In this document: positions 7,049-20,900 of the stretch, in pieces
Position numbering within the stretch: the stretch's first letter is position 1
How the letters are laid out: the number at the start of each line of letters is the position of its first letter
From: Parabacteroides distasonis
GTDB lineage: Bacteria; Bacteroidota; Bacteroidia; Bacteroidales; Tannerellaceae
NCBI GenBank assembly: GCA_021531385.1
Contig: JAFBIR010000006.1
Span: 1 to 64,000, forward strand
DNA: 64,000 bases
Direction of reading: 5' to 3'
Made by a program: the position numbers and the translations under genes
The notes under the pieces: generated by a model
Seen by the model: only the letters and a program-made list of their open reading frames with translations
Databases searched by the model: none
What the model was told of the DNA's origin: nothing

Positions 7049-8983
7049 TCAAGCCATCCTTCCGGAATTGGCTACCTGCCGCATCACGTCTTGCGGTATG
7101 CCTTGCGGATTTGCCATCCTTCCGGCGTTCTGAGCCTCCTGTATCTCACGCTCGTCACGTTTTATGCTTTCCAATATACGTGTAGCGAACGGCAAAGATG
7201 AGTTCTCCAATAGCTGCTTTACGCTTATCGCCTGCGCCTTGAAAAGCTCCATCAAGAAATCGTTCATGACCATTTGATATACCGGCGTATTTGATCCATC
7301 GGCTATGTAAACATCAATATCGGACTCCCTCACCCGTTTCGGGTCATACCATTTGCTCTCCGCGGAATAATCCGTTCCGGCAAGATCAATGTACCTTGAC
7401 GAGGTATAATACTGCTGGATAGTCTTCATCAGCTTATTATCCCTATTCCGCTGGAAATTGCGGAAGCTGTCAAGCAATCCCTTGATGTTAAGCGACGAGT
7501 TCTGCACCTGCTGAGCGTACAGAGAAGAAGGCGTTCCGCTGTTCGGCGTCTGCCCCTGCATCGCCGTATTCACGCCGCTGATGTCGTTGATAAGCTTCAA
7601 CTGTAGGTTCAACAGCTCAAAGTCGCCACTCACCGCCGCCGTCCCGTTGAATTGCTGCGCCACCTGCGATACGTTCATGCCTTGCTTCAACCTGACGAAC
7701 AACACGCCGTTATACCTGACATACTCATCCACGATCTGCTCCCTTGTCATTCCTTGGAAAGCGTCCTCGTCCACGATCAGCAAACCCTTGGCCGATGAGC
7801 TACGGATAAAGTCGATCATGGTCAACGTGCGGTTGATATATCGCTGCTGGTCGATGAAATCATCAATGAAGTTGAAGATCTTCCCATTCACGAGCGTATA
7901 GATGTCGATCGTATAGTTGTGCTGGTTGTGCCAGTACGGAGATCTTCCCTCTTGCAGCACCGTACCGTCCGGAGCCATGTACCGGTAATACCAATATTGC
8001 TCGATAGCGTCCTCCATCTCGATAAGCAACACGTCCTGAGGATCCATCCCGTTGGCCACGCCTTCCTGCGTACGCCTGTCGTTCTCGGCTTTCAGTTTCT
8101 CCCTGTCCGACACTTGGGCGTACCACCATTCCCCCCTGAGCATGTCATGACAAAATATAGCCTCCCTGCTTTCCTTCTTCCATACGAGGATCACCCTGCA
8201 CATGTCAGGTCTTGACGGAGCGTAGAAGTCCATGTTCTTTGTCTCATTGCCTTGCATCCCGTCCGTGCTGTAAAAGAATGACCCATCAAGATCCCCATAG
8301 ACCTTCCGGACGTATTCCCTTGATCCAGCGTCCCCTACGGTAAAGGCGGCGAGAACGTCATTCAATGGCATATCGAATAACTCTCCCACGATACGCAAAT
8401 CCCACGCCCTTGGATCCTCCACATCCGTATTGAAGAAGAAACGATGCGTATTAACAGGGAACACCCACGCGTTCAGCGTTTGCTTGGCCGTGTTGAATCC
8501 ATATTCCGTACGTTGCGCGCAGAAGCCGGAAAGCATAAGATTGACCAATGACGCGGCATCCATCTCGTTCGTCTCATTTAACTGATGGCAATACTCGATG
8601 GCGATACTCATCATCTCGCCTACCTTCGATTCCTTCTGGTCACGCACGACGCAGACCGGTTTTGTCTGTCCGTTCCTAAACTGCCCCTCGATATTCTTCA
8701 AGATGGGACGGATCACGTTGTTCTTTAGAGGTGTCTTGCCTTGGTCCTTGATATACTGGCCTTCCGTCTTCACCTGACCGTCCCTGTCATCCCTCACAAG
8801 ATCACCCCATTGATCCTCGAATCCGTACATCTGCGCCCTTCTCGCCTTTCTTCTCACCTCCGATAGGCCAGACCACGCGTATTCAGCCTCCCTTAGCACA
8901 TCCTCCGCCTTGGAAAGAGCAACTGAGAAACCGGGATCCTTTCGCCCCGGCCTCAACCTCCTGTCATAAAACCTATTTCTCAT
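7049..8983 (-). CDS. Phage portal protein
   Basis: A 644-residue protein. I use the ATG at 8983, which overlaps the end of the giant gene by 11 bp; the longer frame begins at a TTG at 9001. The early region 'KNNVIRPILKNIEGQFRNGQ' (about residues 85-104) and the middle 'FIDDFIDQQRYINRTLTMID' are typical of portals of podoviruses in the P22/crAss-like style. The C-terminal third contains long helices and a Gln/Asn-rich stretch, as expected for the helical barrel and crown. It forms the dodecameric DNA channel where terminase docks. It is the last gene of the leftward operon that also encodes the internal virion proteins. Confidence 0.88.
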   Translation of the reverse strand: MRNRFYDRRLRPGRKDPGFSVALSKAEDVLREAEYAWSGLSEVRRKARRAQMYGFEDQWGDLVRDDRDGQVKTEGQYIKDQGKTPLKNNVIRPILKNIEGQFRNGQTKPVCVVRDQKESKVGEMMSIAIEYCHQLNETNEMDAASLVNLMLSGFCAQRTEYGFNTAKQTLNAWVFPVNTHRFFFNTDVEDPRAWDLRIVGELFDMPLNDVLAAFTVGDAGSREYVRKVYGDLDGSFFYSTDGMQGNETKNMDFYAPSRPDMCRVILVWKKESREAIFCHDMLRGEWWYAQVSDREKLKAENDRRTQEGVANGMDPQDVLLIEMEDAIEQYWYYRYMAPDGTVLQEGRSPYWHNQHNYTIDIYTLVNGKIFNFIDDFIDQQRYINRTLTMIDFIRSSSAKGLLIVDEDAFQGMTREQIVDEYVRYNGVLFVRLKQGMNVSQVAQQFNGTAAVSGDFELLNLQLKLINDISGVNTAMQGQTPNSGTPSSLYAQQVQNSSLNIKGLLDSFRNFQRNRDNKLMKTIQQYYTSSRYIDLAGTDYSAESKWYDPKRVRESDIDVYIADGSNTPVYQMVMNDFLMELFKAQAISVKQLLENSSLPFATRILESIKRDEREIQEAQNAGRMANPQGIPQDVMRQVANSGRMA

Positions 8984-11900
8984 TCTCGTCAAGTTTATCA
9001 ATTTCGTTAATCATCTGTCCCTTTAACTCCCTTGCGTACCTGTTGAGGTTCTTGGCCTCCTCGGAATCGCTACCTACGGTCTTAACCATGTCATACAGGC
9101 CATCTATCTGTTTCTTAAACATGCCGATCAGCATGTAACGCCGGAAAGCGTCGCTATTCGTGAAGCCGTTGAACTCATCGGATAGATCCTCGCCTTCCAT
9201 CATGCCCTCCTTGTACTTCCTCATCCTCGAAGCCGTCTCCTCGTACTCGTCTATATAGCTTCTATACCGCTCGTTGGTGTAGTTACGAGGGATCATGTTT
9301 TCCGTCGAGTAGGTCAATCCACTCAATACCGGGATATTCCTCATTGCCAAGTCACCGTTCACGACCCCCTCTACGGACTTATAGGACTGCGTGAGAACCT
9401 TCCCTACACCGCCCAAGTACTGCTCGAACAGGTATTCCAATGCCGACGGGTTGGTGAGCATACTGTCAGACCATCCCTTGGTGGCGTAATCACCGCCTGT
9501 CAGCTCGTTCATCATCCTCGAGGCGTTTATGATCGTCTTGGAAGTTCCATAGCTTACCTTCTGCCACTCCGGGACGTGCTTGTTGTAAGCGTTACGGCCT
9601 GTCACACGTTTACCGAAATAGTTCTCATTGAACCAGTAAGCGTCCAACAACGGACGGATAGCGTCAGGAGATAGGTTCTTGGCCACGGACTCCACGACAC
9701 TCTCGTCATCGTTTCGCTTCCTGTCCGGGAACTCCACGGACTTAGGCAACAGGTCTGTCAGCTTCAACGCCAGATCCCCGGCGAAGTCACGACCCTTGTA
9801 TTGTCCAAGAGAGGCCTGCCCCAGCATGTCGCCAAGCCCGAAGATCGCCCTCAACTCAACAGGCAAAGGTAGCATAATATACTTGTTGCCCGTTCCGGGA
9901 ACATAGAGGACAATGTTGTTCTGACGCACGTAGTCAGGAAGATTGTCGTAGCTGTCATCATCATCTCCGGAGAGAGCCGCCCCGATCATGCGCATCGTGT
10001 AGCCAAGAGCCACCCAGAAGCCAAGAGCCATAGCCGCCCTCGCCTTGTTCTTGTTCGCCGCCGACACAAAGTTTTCCGTACCCTGCATGGAGGCGTTGAA
10101 GAAGAAGTAGGCGTTCTGCGCCCATACGGCACCCATCTGTCCACTACCTCGACGGTTGAAGTTCACGGATGCCTCCTTGGCCGCCTCGATCGCTTTCAGC
10201 TCGCTCATGCCTGTCTGCTTCGCCGTCTTGTAAACGGTGTATCTTGAACAATTCTCGATCACACTATTGAAACGCTCGATATAAGAGCCGATGGCATGGA
10301 AGAAGTCGCCAACCTTCAAGTTTCTTCCCTCCGATTTCTTAACAATCCGCTCGATCTCATTCTTATACCTGTCATAGCCCATCACCTCCACATAGCCGGT
10401 CATTCCTCCGTTCTTGCGGAAGGATTCATACTCGGGAACCTTCCTTCCCTTGAACTCAACGGCGCAGATCTCGGAGAACGCCTTAGGAAAGTTCGCTATA
10501 TACTTGGCCTCAAACGCAGCTCCGTACTTCACGAAGTTCATGGTGTTCACGTAGAAGAAGTCACGGGCGAAGTTACGAAGGATGAAGTTGATGTTCCTCG
10601 CCGTATAGTTGAGCATCATCCATTTCCTCAGCCTGTTGGCCACACGGAGGATAGCGTTGTCCAACTTCACGTTGTTCTGCCCATTTATAGCCTGTGCCAC
10701 CCTTGGATCACCGTTGAAGTAGATCAGTATCTCCCTTCCTGCCTCCTTCACCCGGACGGTATGCTGCTTCTCCTGCCATTTCTTGACGGGTACGCCTAAC
10801 CTCAACACGTCCTTATGCAGCAATGCGTCTCCGCTCTTCTGTAACGCCCTCATGTTGTCGTTGAAGTCCTGAATGACCTGCGCGTTGTGTGCCGCATCCT
10901 CCGTGAATCCCGTGGCTGAGGCGGGTTCCCAGATCTCGTTTCCGTTAGCGTCATAGCCTTTAGTGTACCACTGCTCAGATACGGACAACTCACTCGTCCC
11001 GCTGTTTCTCGCCAGATTCAACAGGCGCAGCTTGCAGAGGTTCTTATAGCCAAGCATGGTAGCGGACTCATAGTCGGAGGCGATATTGGCAAGCACGTTG
11101 CCTGCCCTTGTCTTTCGGCCTTTCGCCTGCTTCAACGGATTGGAAACAATATCCTGATCGGGCTCGACATAGTCATACATGTCCGTAGCCCTCACGCCAT
11201 CCCATTCCTTCAATGGGATGTAGTATTTATACATACCCTTGATTTGGCTGTATAGCTCTTTCGTGATCTGGCCTGTCTCCAACAGCTTGTCGAGCGTGGC
11301 ATTCGTAGCCTTGTTGATAGCCTTCCACAATTTACCTGTATCATGCTTACTCTCGAAGTCCTTGGCGAACTGCTCGCAGGCCTTCTCGTCCATACCCGGA
11401 CTACCTGTGATCTCCTCTGAGATAGCGGTAAGACCGGAGAAATCCTTGGCGTTGATCTTGTCTATATCATCCTTGGAAGGATTGGCCCCGCTCTTTCTCA
11501 AAGCGTCGATCTCACGCTTTCGCATCTCGGCGTTACGCTCCAGTCCGTGACGCGCCATAAGATAGGTCTCGATCTCACGAATATTCTCGCCAGCGGGCTT
11601 GTTGATGGTTCTCGCTATCTCATCATGAATCTTCCAGACCGATTCCATAGCGTCCTTAAGGAAATCCTCGATGTCTTGCTGGGCTCTCGAATGCGCTTGG
11701 TTCTCGAAGGTGTACATATCCTCGAAATCCTTCACGTCATGGCCTGTCTCCTTGGCTACCTTGTCCTGAAACTCCTTCAATCGGATCAGACGGTCTTGAT
11801 AGCCCTCTTGCAGACGGACGAAGTTCTCATGCGTGAACGGGTTGCCGTTCCTGATCTTCCCCATTACGTCATGGGCGATGTCGGACAATCCTTTCCTGTC

Positions 11901-14900
11901 CTTTTTCGGTGTATGCAGGAGGGAACCGAATCCCAATCCGTCACGATAGAGCAATCCCTCCCGCATTTCTTGGTCTTTCGCCACCTTGTCTATGATAGCA
12001 GGAACGCTATCACCGTCCATCAGCCTGTTCTTGCTCTTCCAAAGCAGGTAGGCAATATCCTCGTCGCTCATGCGAAGATCTATGCCCATCGAGCGGAAGA
12101 ACGCCTTGATAGCCGATTTGATCCGGCTCCATACGCCCGGACGATCCACGCCTCTCTCCGCCACACTTGCCAAGTATTCCTCGGTAGCTATACGCACGTC
12201 TCCACGATAATTGCGAACAGCGGCCTCCGCAATCCTCTTTCGTGTCGCCTTGTCAATAGTCCGATATACCATGTCCATCATGTTATCGAACCTCTCCCCA
12301 AGCAATCCTCTCAACCCATAGTGACCGACCACTTCATGAAGGACTGTGGCCTGTATATCACCGATGGATTTATGGTTGCCCACGACAACCGTAACCTTCT
12401 TGGTAGCCCTGTCGAAGAAACCCTTCGCCTTGCCTTTCTTACCCGGCAACGTCGATCCATCCTCCTCTATCTCAACCTCAACACCAAGCGCGCGACCCAT
12501 GTTCTCTGCCTCGTCACGCATCCGCTGACGGTATGTGGTATCATATACAGAGCCTTCGCCCTCTCTGTTCAAGATAGGCTTGCCCCTGTTGTCCGTCTCG
12601 ATGAACGGGACACCCAGCTTCTCCAACTCAGCCCTAAGAGAGGGAGTGACCACGTTTGAAGGCATGATAATATCCTCGCCTTCCAACAACTTGGCTATAC
12701 GCCTCGCTACCTCGGAATCGGGTACGATACGCACAGGCTTGTCCCATCTTGTCAGGATGACTTTTCTCGCCTTCTCGCCTTTCAGCTTGCTGCTGACGGG
12801 GCCGCTGTGCCAAGTCATCTCACCGACTGGATCCTTGGCCTTGTAAGCCTTATACCCGCTCGTCAGCTCGCTCTTCGGGATCTCCACCTCCACCACGACA
12901 AGGTTGTCACGGTCTTGTGCCGACGAGAACTGATCATTCAAAGGAGACCTTGACGTGTGGATATAGGGGTTATAAGCCGCCTTAAGGCTCGATCCGTTAC
13001 CCTTGTTCAGGACGAACTTGCCATCCTCGGTAGCTAACTCAGGTCTTTCCTCGGCCTCCTCCCACTCGTCGATGTTAATGGGTTCTCTCAGCTTGCCGCC
13101 AACCTTCGCCGACATCGGGGGATAAAGCTTACCGTCGATCACCTGCATGGCTCGATAGACCTTGATCGTCTCCTCGTTGTTCAGCCTATCCAAGGTCTCC
13201 TCGTCTGTCACAGGTCGCAAAAGCGCACTCTCCTCCTCGATATTTCCGTCATAAAGTATTGGATTCACGAAATCTTTGACTACCTTTGTGGCAGAATAAA
13301 GCTCTTCGTTTGTTATTGTGGTTCCCGGATGGTTCGGGAGGGCCTCGATAAAACGAAGGGCTTTTTCTTTGTCTATATTTGTTGCCTTGCCGGTATTGAT
13401 CCAGTTTATAATACCCTTCTCATCTTTAGGAAACAACGTTACAATCTCATTGACGGTTAGAATAACTCCACCTTTTCTGTTCTGTCGGGAAGTCTTTATG
13501 GCCACGATGAAGTATTTGCCATCTTTTTTCAATTCAGTCAATATTACGTGATCATTATTCTCGTTTGTATTAACAAACACAGCAATAGGAGAACTTATAG
13601 CCTTCGGAAGATCCTTTATATCCTCAATGCTATATGGATGTCTATTCTTGTAGCTCTCCACAGATTTACGCACAAGCTTGTCATACTCTAAGATGATCTC
13701 CGCATCTGAAATACCCCCTTCTTGAAGGAACTTGCTTGAGTTGCCAAGATGAAGAATCCTGTCTTTCTGGTTTGGGTTGTCCACCAGTTCATCTAATCGC
13801 TCATTGAACCGCTCGTTCACGCTCTCGATGTCATCCAGATTATCGCCCTCACGGTAGAGAACATCATCCTCATCAGCCTCGCTAAGACCTGTGGCCGCCT
13901 CCACCTCGCTATCCATCTTTTGGTATTTGGCTTCCTTGTCTTGCAACTCTTGCTTCATGCGATCGGTGTAGTCCTCCAAACGTGCGATAGCATCGTTCAG
14001 ATCCTTCTCAAACTGGAACGGCTTGCCTTTTCTTGACTTGAGCAGACCTAACTCCTCTTTCATGCGCTCAGAGGATGCCTTGGCTGTTTCCATCCATTCC
14101 CTGAAGTCCTCTCCGCTGATAACGTCATTAATAATGGATTCAACGCCATTTCTTATATATCCACCCTCGATATACCTGTTCTCGATGTCAAGTTCAGGGC
14201 ATGAGTAAGTAGCCTTCCTTCCGACCGTGAATCTCAGGTCACCTTTATCTCTTCTGAACTCTCCAGAAAGAGTGGTCGTGAACTCGAAATCAAACCCTCC
14301 GATATTCATCGAGAGATTTCTTTTGATCACCTCGTTCGTTCCCCTCTCACGTATCTTGGTCTCGTCCTCCTTCTGTTTCTTGTTGTGGGTCTTGAAGAAC
14401 TCGGCCATGCCATCCACTGAATCGTAGATGATCCCATTCACCTTTATCTTACCGTCATTACCTTTTATCTTGGACAGACGATCCTCGTTCAGTCTCACAC
14501 GATCCTCGGCCTCCTTGATCCTTCCCTCCATCGAGGGTATGGCGTTATGAATATAGATCTGATCAGCCTCCCACTGCTTCTTCTTGGCGTTCAGCTTACG
14601 AACTTCCTTCTCAGCTTGGCTCTTCAACATGGCGTACTCGCTTCCTGAGAGCTGGGCGACAGTATCACCAAATACATCCTCGTCCTCCTCCAACGAGCGG
14701 TTCTCCATGCTGTTTTTCATCATCTCCTTGCCTCTCATGATGGATTCGGCGATCGCTCCCTTTGTCTTCAATCGCTGATAAGCCGTCACGTCCAAGGAAT
14801 CCTCCACGCCAAAGCGGAGCACACGCACAGGTATGCCCATATCCTTATGAATATTACCCTGTCTCAATATACGTCCGTTTCGTTGCGTGTAGTCCATCGG

Positions 14901-17900
14901 CCTGTTAGGAGCGTCAATGTGGATAAGCGTATGAAGCCTTTCCTGTATGTTCACGCCCGTTCCAAGCGTGAACGTACTACCCATGATCACCCTTATATCG
15001 CCACTGTTAACCTTGTCGAATATCTCCAGCTTCTTCTTGGCTGTCATATCCGACCGCATGATAACGATCTTGTCGGCCGGGACACCCGCTTTCACGAGTT
15101 TCTTCTTGATGTCCTCATAAAGGTTGAACCCGGTCTTCTTGTTCTGATAGTTATCGGCGAAAAGGGCTACCGTTCCCTTATACTTGTCGCTATCCTTCAA
15201 CGACCTCAATGTCTGCCTTACGGACTCGTTCGTCTTGCTGTTTGGGTCATCAGCGGCATCCTCGGACACCAAGCGCACATCGACAGCAGCAGCCTTGGCT
15301 ATGCCATACATGGTAAGAGGTATATGGCTGTTGGCCTTCTTCTCCTTACCGCTCATGTTGTCATACTCCCTTAGCTCCTCCTTGACGTACTTCATGATGC
15401 TTCTTAACGCCTTGGTTTGCGGGAGATAAATATCCTGCGCCTTGCCCGTCTCCATTGCCGGGATCTTCTCCTTTACGCCCTCGGCCTCCTCCGTGCGTAC
15501 CGTATCAGCCACTGATGACCACATACGGACAAGCTCAGGCAGATTGACATATCCAGCGAATCGGTTGTTCTCCCTGAAGTTGCCGCTTGTGGTGAACTCC
15601 AGCATCTGTTGCAGATTGCCGAAGTTGCGGACAAAATCATCGAAGTAGTAAATATCATACTCCTTCATTACGTCGGCGGGCATCAGATAACGCATGAACG
15701 TCCATATCTCAGCGGCAGTGTTGCTGATAGGCGTACCTGTGGCGAATATCACGTTCTTTCCGTTATTCCTCTCTAATACGGACTGCGCTTTCAGGTAAAC
15801 ACCCTGCGCTTTCTTGGAGTAAGAGGGATCGACACCCTTCACGCCTCTCTTCATGGCGGTAGCGAAACCAAGATGCTTGTACTCATGCGCCTCATCCACC
15901 AGTATAGCGTCAATGCCCATGTCATCGAAGTTCTCCACATCGTCAACCTCCCTGTCAAGCATCTCCATCGCCATGACAGATGCGTTCTGCTTGATGAGAG
16001 CATCCTTTTTAGCGTCCCTATCCTTCTTCTTGTTCTCGATCTCTGCTCCTATGGAGGAAAGCTCATCGCTAAGCTGCTCAATCTCACGCTCAGCCGCCTT
16101 GACGATAAAGCTATTCTCATCCTCTTTCTTCATCTGCTCAAGGATAGCCATCTTCTCGTCGATCTTATCCTTGACGAACGCCATGCGCCTCTCCTCGCTG
16201 TCAGGGATGCGCTCGAATACGCTTTGCGGAATAACGATCATATCCCAGTCATTGTACTTTATCTTGGCGTAGAAACTCTGTCTTCCGCTAAGCGTATGAT
16301 CCTTGTCGCTCAATGACAATACCTTGGCGTTAGGATATAACGCCTTTGCGCTCTCGACGAACTGCCCGGTCGTGGCGTTCTGTACCACGATCATAGGTTT
16401 CTTGGCCGTACCAAGCCTACGCATCTCCATCGCTATGGAGATCATCGTGAACGTCTTACCTGTTCCCACCTCATGGGCAAGCAACAACGGCTGTGTCGTT
16501 CCCCGTATGATGGCCTTCGCTTGGTGCGGCCTCATCTTGAACACCTTCGAGGCACCGGGGAAATAGTCTGGGATAAACTCCTCCGGTATGGACTTGGGCA
16601 CATAGTTGTTGAACTTCTCGTTATAGATACTCTCGATCTTATTGGACATGTCGGGATCGGTCTGCATCCTCTCCCTTGCCCAGTCCTTGAACTGCTGACG
16701 TATCTCGTCTATCTTATTGGAGCAGGCTTGTGTCGCCTCCTTGTCCGTGATCGTCTCAGTGGTTCCGTCGTAAGAAATCTTTATTGTCTCGGACACCGTG
16801 ATGGTCTTGTTCTGCATAGCGGCCTCTATAAGCTCATGCCCAAGCACAGTCTTATGGCATATCGCGCTTATCACGCCCATAGCCCTGTTCTTCTCTGTCT
16901 CCACAGGGGACTGTTTCCTAAGCTCCCATGTACCGCCAGCGTTTATGCTCCTCACGCTAACGCCCGTCATTTCCTTCACGAAATCGTCGTACAGCTTAGA
17001 GTCTATCCAAGAGGATCCAATAGAGAACTCTATCAGATGGGAAGGGATATTCATCGGCACCTTCGCCTCCAAGGCTTTTATGTTGGAATCGTACCTTCCA
17101 TCCTTGTTCTCCTCCTTGGCCTTGGCCAGCTTCTCCCGCACGTTCCCGCTCAGGTACTCATAGACAACCTCTATCTCACGGCTGACGGGATCCTCGAACC
17201 CAAGTCCGCTATTTATAATCTCTTTACTTACCTCGTCCTCGCTCCTGCCAAGCGTGGAGGCGATATAAGGAACATCTATACGACCGTTCTTATAGATACT
17301 CGCCACGATTCCATCCTTGACATTGGAGAATATAGGATCCTTGTAATGGTCGATCACCCTCTTACGGAAAACATCCGTCTTCTCGAAGGAGGAATAACGC
17401 TTCCCGTTCTCGTCGCTCTTCTCCTCGTACTTCTCAAGAGCGAGCACGCCTTGGAAATCTATGTCGTTTTTAAGGAACGATATAGCCGTGTTCTTATGCA
17501 GGTGACCGTAGGTCTTGACGAACCTGTCAAACGCCCTGTTCAGCTTATCGAGAAGCGGATTCAATCCCTCGTCGCCCTCGTTGTTCGCCTCATAGTCCAT
17601 CAACTCAGAGAGTGCTCTTTTCACGTCCCTGTAAGCCAAGAAACATTCCTTTTTCGTGTGCCCCTTGATCTTATTATCATTCAGATCAAGCGGGACAGCG
17701 TTTCCAAAGGAGGCGACACACAGTTTTCCTGCGGAGTTCAGAAGCATACTTCCCTCCTTAACATCCTTCCCGAGTTTATCATATGTATTGGATGACTGAT
17801 TCTCGGTCTGTCTTTCCTCCATCGTCTCTCTCATTCCGGCGAACGACTTCACCCAATCCTCCAACATCTGCTCCTGATCCTTGTCCTTGGACGGGAACAG

Positions 17901-20900
17901 ACCCTTGCTTGTCGGATGATAAGTGTCTTTCTCCTCGAAGCCAAAGCGCATGACACCCGCCATGTTCTCGGGATGTTCCATGAAGTACTTGTTGTAATCC
18001 AGCGGGAGGCTCTTGATAATGCGCTCCTCCTTGCCCTTTACCTTCCTTGTCTCCCCTGTATCGTACTCTTCTACCCTCTCGACATCTGATTGACTTACAT
18101 CTATGGCGTTGGATGACCTTGCGCCGTTTACCCTCTTCCTGATGATGATAATATCGGACGTGACACCAGTACCGCCGAACGTCTTCTTGTTCAGTCGGAA
18201 CGCGCCTATAAAATCGGATTTACCCTCGTTCACCACCCAATTACGTAATTTCTGGGAGTTATCGAGCGTACCGTTGGAGGATATGAATATTCCAATACCT
18301 CCCTCACGCAGCTTTCTTACATTTTTTGCTATACAGAAATCATGGATATTCCTGAACTTCCTCGACAGATCCTTATCCCCGGTATCGTCAATGACGTGCT
18401 GCCCGGTCACGAAGGGAACATTGGTGATAGCCAGATCCACGCTGCCGTTCTCAACCTTGGTGCTCTCGAAACCCTTTATCTCCACGTTAGCGTCAGGGTA
18501 CAGCAAGGAGAGGATCTTGCCTGTTGTCTGGTCGATCTCCACGGCCTGTATATCGCTTCGGTCGCTCATGTCCTTGGGCATGGCACCTATGATATTTCCG
18601 ATTCCCGCTGATCCCTCCAGCACACGGCCTCCCTTGAATCCAAGGTTGCGCGCGATGTCCCACAATGAATCTATGATGTATGAAGGTGTGTAGTATGCGC
18701 TGTTCCTGCTAAGGTTAGCCTGTTCGTACGCCTCATCGCCAAGCAATTCCCTCAACTTGCTTGATGTCGGGTTATCCTTCTGGAAAGCCTTGCCAAGACC
18801 ACCCCATCCGCTGAACCGTCTAAGTACGGCCATCTGGTCAGGCGTTGCCTGCTGTCCGCTATCGTAGAGCTCATTGGCAAGCTCTATGGCCTTTATGTTG
18901 GCCTCTATTCGTGCGTCAACCGACTTCGGAGCGTAATCAACGCCACGCTCCGACCGGTTGTTGCGTTGGTTCAGAAGTCGAGCCTCGGATCTATCCCTAT
19001 TCGCATCAGGGCTGTATCCTTCTCGCTCGATGTCAGATCCTCTACTTTCTTGCCCAGCTCCTTGGCCAGTCTCGCTTTCGATTCCTCGTAATCCTTGTTC
19101 AGATTGAACACCGTCGGTTGGCAATCCTTCGGGGCGAAGCTCATGAATTGGTCGTAATCCATTTTCTACCTCCTCTTTATCGTTAGTACTCTCGTTATCG
19201 AACAAGCTCCTCTCGTTCGATTCACGCGAAGCTACCGCTTTTTTCTTGGATTTATTAGGTTTCTCCTGTTTTGTTTTCTCCTTTACAGGGGTTGTTACCT
19301 CATTCTTCTCCATCAAACGCCTCGTTGCGTCCATATCCACATCTTTAGGGGAAATATCCAGCATCTCCCCACGGTATGTGCTGTACAATCTATCTACACG
19401 GGGCTTGCTGAATTGCAACGCTCCAACCTGCTCCCCTGAGTGCATGACAACAGAGACAAGGACATTTCTCCCGTCTTTCAGGATAACACGCATACCGGGC
19501 TCAATATCATCTATACTCAACTTGACAGACTGATCATCGGCGGTGTTCTTGATCCTCTCCGCTTCCTGCTCCACGTTTTGCTCCTTGGCCACACCCTCTA
19601 TGATGTCCATAGCGGTATTACCGGTCTTCTCGAAGTTCACGATGTCGAAACGCTTCACCTCGTCATAAGGGGTCATTGACTGGTCAAGACCTGCGTCAAC
19701 GGCCTCCGGGAGATCCCTCGCTCCGTTGTAGAAGGACTTCAAGTAGGGACGTATCTTGTCTCCAAGATCTGCGATCATGGCCTTAGAGAAGTCTGTGAAC
19801 TTGACAGCCCCCGCCTCGATGTGGTAAACAGCCATCTCAATGCCTATTTGCAGCATCTCTGGATCAATGCCCACGTTAAGCTGATTCAGCTTGTCTCGCA
19901 TACGCTTCTTTAGTTCCTCGTAACGATCGTTTGAGACGATCTTGTTCTTGGAGCCATAGGTATTATCAGATGAAGACTTTTGCGTATGAACTTGCCTCTC
20001 TACCTCGTCCACATGAGCTGCGAAACGTTTTGCGTCCTCGTAGTTGTCAAACGACACGAAGCCAGAGGATGAGCCATCCGTATTCACGGAATACCCCTCT
20101 TTCTCCAGTATGGCGTTGATCTTAGCGGGTGTCTCCGCTTGATTATCCTTCGTGTGTACACGGATCTCCTGTGTGCCATTTTGCGTATTCTTAATCAGCT
20201 CAATGCGCAGGCTGTCATGCTTCGGAAAGGCACGGATAATTCCGTTTTCCTCCTCACTAATCATCAGCTCATCCGTGACACCCTCCCAGTAATCCGATTT
20301 GTTCTGCTTAGCTGTTTGTCCAGCAGAACCAACGGATTCATTGGATTTAATCACGGCATCTGCCAATCTCCTTGCGCTATCCTCGCTTCTCATCAAATAC
20401 CCTGATGATTTTCTGTCGAACCAACCCTTATCCTCCTTGGCGATCTTATTGGCGATCTTCTTTTGCTCGTCCGTCAGGGGAGCGTCGAAGCTGACAAGAC
20501 GCATATCGAGCACCTTGCCTTTCTGTGTCGTGTACTTGTAAGGAGTGATAGCGTATGGAGACCTTTCTGTGCCTGTGATTGGTTCGCTCGATTCAACGGT
20601 GGCTTCTTTCGCTACATCCTCAACAGGGCGCAGGCTCGATCTGTCAAAAACTATAACCTCAGCAGGCAGCGCTCCTATTTCACGCATAGGCTGGCTTGAA
20701 TAGTTAATGATTCCATCATAGCCTTCCCTCTTTAGTCTGTCCGTAAAAGATCTCGCCTCATCATTGGACATATTCGCGTTCCCGACCGTGTACCAAGGAT
20801 TCCTCAATACGATGTTAGCCTTTAAGACCTTGCCTTTACCGCCATCCGAATAATCCAGTGCCACGGACTCATTAGGGGTGAATGATATTCCATCGCCATT

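Noticed and set aside
11547-12659. A 370-codon plus-strand frame opposite the zincin region
   Set aside because: Antisense to a conserved domain, His/Leu-rich composition typical of a shadow frame, no start context.
16473-17795. A 440-codon plus-strand frame inside the giant phage gene
   Set aside because: It lies fully opposite the methyltransferase/helicase coding frame, has no recognisable motif and no promoter. It is a shadow of the minus-strand gene.
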